A stretch of 7,008 bases of DNA from an uncultured Gardnerella sp. (GTDB lineage Bacteria; Actinomycetota; Actinomycetes; Actinomycetales; Bifidobacteriaceae): assembly GCA_947289115.1 (NCBI GenBank), contig CAMYPG010000016.1, positions 1 to 7,008 of the forward strand, in the 5' to 3' direction. The notes under the pieces were generated by a model. It was not told the DNA's origin. It was given only the letters and a program-made list of their open reading frames with translations, and did not search any database. The first letter of the stretch is position 1; every line of letters starts with the position of its first letter. The translations under genes and the position numbers were made by a program. Below are positions 5,536 to 7,008 of this stretch, in pieces.

Positions 5536-5547
5536 GGGCTAACGCCC
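5536..5547 (-). promoter_or_regulatory. Hairpin overlapping the rpsH ribosome binding site
   Basis: A perfect 4-bp stem GGGC/GCCC with loop GUUA (5544-5547 with 5536-5539) ends 2 nt before the rpsH ATG. Its 5' arm contains the GGG of the AAAGGG ribosome binding site (5545-5550). A second small hairpin, GUGG-AAA-CCAC, lies upstream in the same 86-nt rpsN-rpsH gap. Partial sequestration of the site could lower or regulate S8 synthesis. The stem is short and may be chance. Confidence 0.35.
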
Positions 5548-5619
5548 TTTCTCGCCGTGGTTTCCACCGCCTCTATATGAGAACTTTGTCTTCAAGCAGT
5601 GGACCTTCAGCGTCGATAT

Positions 5620-5805
5620 TTACCAACTGGACTTCGTAACACCCGGCAACTCACCGCGATGAGCCTTCTCACGAAGGCAGATGCGGCACAGACCGAACTT
5701 GCGATACACGGAGTGAGGACGACCACAAACCTGGCAACGCGTATAAGCGCGCACCTTGAACTTCGGCTTAGCGGCCGCCTTGTTTTTCAGAGCGGTTTTT
5801 GCCAT
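5620..5805 (-). CDS. rpsN: 30S ribosomal protein S14, zinc-binding short form (type Z)
   Basis: A 61-residue S14, the short zinc form also called rpsZ, found in many Gram-positive bacteria. S14 assembles late into the small-subunit head. The zinc ligands form two CxxC motifs, Cys24-Cys27 and Cys40-Cys43, in the context RCQVCGRPHSVYRKFGLCRIC. The C terminus GELPGVTKSSW is typical. The frame is open 19 codons further upstream, but MAKTALKNKA is the conserved start. The ATG at 5803-5805 lies 1 nt after the rplE stop (TGATATG), and its AAGGAG site is inside the end of rplE. It is followed by the longest gap in the ribosomal block. Confidence 0.97.
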   Translation of the reverse strand: MAKTALKNKAAAKPKFKVRAYTRCQVCGRPHSVYRKFGLCRICLREKAHRGELPGVTKSSW

Positions 5806-5806
5806 A

Positions 5807-6379
5807 TCAGTTCTCCTTGAATGGGAAACCGAGGTGCTTAAGTAGCGACTTCGCTTCCACATCGTCCTTGGTGGTGGTCACCACGGTGATGTCCATACCA
5901 CGCTGATGATCAATCGAATCAGGATCAATCTCGTGGAACATTGACTGCTCCGTAAGACCAAAGTTATAGTTACCCTGACCGTCGAACTGGTTGCCATTAA
6001 TACCACGGAAATCGCGGATACGTGGCAAAGCCAGAGTGAGCAAACGATCCAAGAATTCCCACATACGATCACCACGAAGAGTTACGTAAGCGCCAATAGC
6101 CTGACCTTCGCGCAAATGGAACTGCGCAACAGATTTCTTAGCTTTAGTAACCTTTGGCTTCTGACCAGTGATCAAAGTGAGATCCTTAATCGCACCTTCG
6201 ATAAGCTTGGAATCGCGAGCTGCAGCGCCAACGCCCATAGAGACGACGACCTTCTGCAAACGAGCCACCTGCATAGGATTAGTGTGGCCAAATTCCTTTT
6301 CCAAAGCTGGAACGATTTGATCATTGTATTGCTGCTTTAAGCGCGGAGTTGCCGGCGCCTCAACTGTAGTATCGGTCAT
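5807..6379 (-). CDS. rplE: 50S ribosomal protein L5
   Basis: A 190-residue L5, slightly longer than the E. coli 179 because of an N-terminal extension (MTDTTVEAPATPRLKQQY). L5 binds 5S rRNA and forms part of the bridge from the central protuberance to S13. Conserved segments are NPMQVARLQKVVVSMGVG (34-51), the GQKPKVTKAKKSVAQFHLRE stretch (72-91) and NGNQFDGQGNYNFGLTEQ (128-145). The ATG at 6377-6379 overlaps the rplX stop by 4 nt (ATGA). rpsN follows after 1 nt. In E. coli, S8 controls the operon at this rplX-rplE junction. No obvious S8-type site was identified here by eye. Confidence 0.97.
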   Translation of the reverse strand: MTDTTVEAPATPRLKQQYNDQIVPALEKEFGHTNPMQVARLQKVVVSMGVGAAARDSKLIEGAIKDLTLITGQKPKVTKAKKSVAQFHLREGQAIGAYVTLRGDRMWEFLDRLLTLALPRIRDFRGINGNQFDGQGNYNFGLTEQSMFHEIDPDSIDHQRGMDITVVTTTKDDVEAKSLLKHLGFPFKEN

Positions 6380-6711
6380 GCCAGCTCCTTTCCGGACTTC
6401 TTAGCTACACGCACGCGCACGGTCTTTACTTTGCCGTCGCGAGCTTCTTGCTTAACAATCACGCCCACGCGGGTTGGTTGCTTGGTCTCTGGGTCAATCA
6501 CCATAACGTTAGAACGGTGAATTGGAGCCTCAACAGAGACGATGCCTGCCTGCTGACCCTGCTGGGTAGCACGCACATGCTTCTTAACAACCTGAACACC
6601 CTCGACGATCAAACGGTCTTCGGCGAGTACACGAAGTACTTTGCCTTCCTTACCGCGATCCTTGCCGCGGATAACCTTTACCTGGTCGCCGGACTTAATC
6701 TTGGCTACCAT
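6376..6711 (-). CDS. rplX: 50S ribosomal protein L24
   Basis: A 111-residue L24 (E. coli 104). L24 is an assembly initiator that binds the 5' domain of 23S rRNA near the exit of the peptide tunnel. The KOW motif lies at about 6-33 (KSGDQVKVIRGKDRGKEGKV), followed by VEGVQVVKKHVRATQQ (36-51) and SNVMVIDPETKQPTRVGV (67-84). The C-terminal tail is basic. The ATG at 6709-6711 lies 1 nt after the rplN stop, and its GGAGG site is within the last rplN codons. It overlaps rplE by 4 nt. Confidence 0.97.
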   Translation of the reverse strand: MVAKIKSGDQVKVIRGKDRGKEGKVLRVLAEDRLIVEGVQVVKKHVRATQQGQQAGIVSVEAPIHRSNVMVIDPETKQPTRVGVIVKQEARDGKVKTVRVRVAKKSGKELA

Positions 6712-6712
6712 C

Positions 6713-7008
6713 TCAGATCACCTCCGGGGCGAGGGACACAATCTTCATGAAGCGCTTATCACGCAATTCACGACCGACTGGTCCAAAGATACGAGTGCCC
6801 TTTGGTTCACGGCCGGAGCCGAGAATAACAGCGGCGTTCTCGTCGAACTTAATATAGGAACCATCAACACGACGATGTTCCTTGACCGTACGGACGACGA
6901 CAGCCTTAACTACGTCGCCTTTCTTGACCGACCCGCCAGGAATAGCATCCTTAACGGAGGCGACGATGATGTCGCCGATGCCGGCATAGCGTCGCTTCGA
7001 TCCACCGA
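6713..7008 (-). CDS. rplN: 50S ribosomal protein L14, lacking its N terminus (cut by window edge)
   Basis: The last 97 residues of L14 are present. The start lies beyond the window, so about 25 residues are missing from a protein of about 122. L14 is a beta-barrel protein at the subunit interface, contacting L19 and 16S rRNA. The visible part begins GGSKRRYAGIGDIIVASVKD, continues through KKGDVVKAVVVRT, VDGSYIKFDENAAV and GSGREPKGTRIFGPVGREL, and ends KIVSLAPEVI, all family landmarks. It is the first gene of the spc set in the usual order, with rplX following 1 nt after its TGA. Confidence 0.97.
   Translation of the reverse strand, partial: GGSKRRYAGIGDIIVASVKDAIPGGSVKKGDVVKAVVVRTVKEHRRVDGSYIKFDENAAVILGSGREPKGTRIFGPVGRELRDKRFMKIVSLAPEVI

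Noticed and set aside
5534..5619. Promoter before rpsH (TATAGA with TTGAAG upstream)
   Set aside because: The spacing is only about 12 nt and no acceptable -35 lies at 16-19 nt, so a promoter is not supported.
5620..5862. Longer version of rpsN starting inside rplE
   Set aside because: Type Z S14 is 61 residues and starts MAKTALK. The longer form would overlap rplE for over 50 nt.

Overview
The window is a ribosomal-protein locus, with every gene on the minus strand, so transcription runs from high to low coordinates. It covers most of the spc operon (rplN-rplX-rplE-rpsN-rpsH-rplF-rplR-rpsE-rpmD-rplO), then secY-adk-infA-rpmJ and the first codons of rpsM. The proteins look actinobacterial and match the Bifidobacteriaceae versions as I remember them: an S5 with long charged tails, a 186-residue short-form adenylate kinase, and a zinc-type S14. 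The DNA is clearly more A+T-rich than typical Bifidobacterium, so Gardnerella or another low-GC relative is my best guess. That assignment is inference from memory, not a search.

Region 1 (about 2841-7008) is the ribosomal block. Ten genes are packed with gaps of -4 to 16 nt, apart from an 86-nt gap before rpsH. Region 2 (2639-2840) is a 202-nt break. It holds a strong intrinsic terminator after rplO, then a likely extended -10 promoter and a short hairpin leader for secY. Region 3 (674-2638) is secY and adk. Region 4 (526-673) is a structured 148-nt leader in front of infA, at the point where many Gram-positive bacteria carry map. Region 5 (173-525) is infA and rpmJ. Region 6 (41-172) is a 132-nt leader before rpsM that folds on paper into a four-way junction with a pseudoknot ending just upstream of the ribosome binding site.

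The genes supply parts of both ribosomal subunits (L14, L24, L5, S14, S8, L6, L18, S5, L30, L15, L36, S13), initiation factor IF1, the SecY translocation channel and adenylate kinase. The coding content is ordinary. What deserves a second look lies between the genes: two candidate cis-regulatory RNA leaders (rpsM and infA), a terminator-promoter pair that splits the spc operon before secY, and a hairpin over the rpsH ribosome binding site. No mobile elements, tRNAs, rRNAs or CRISPR arrays were seen.
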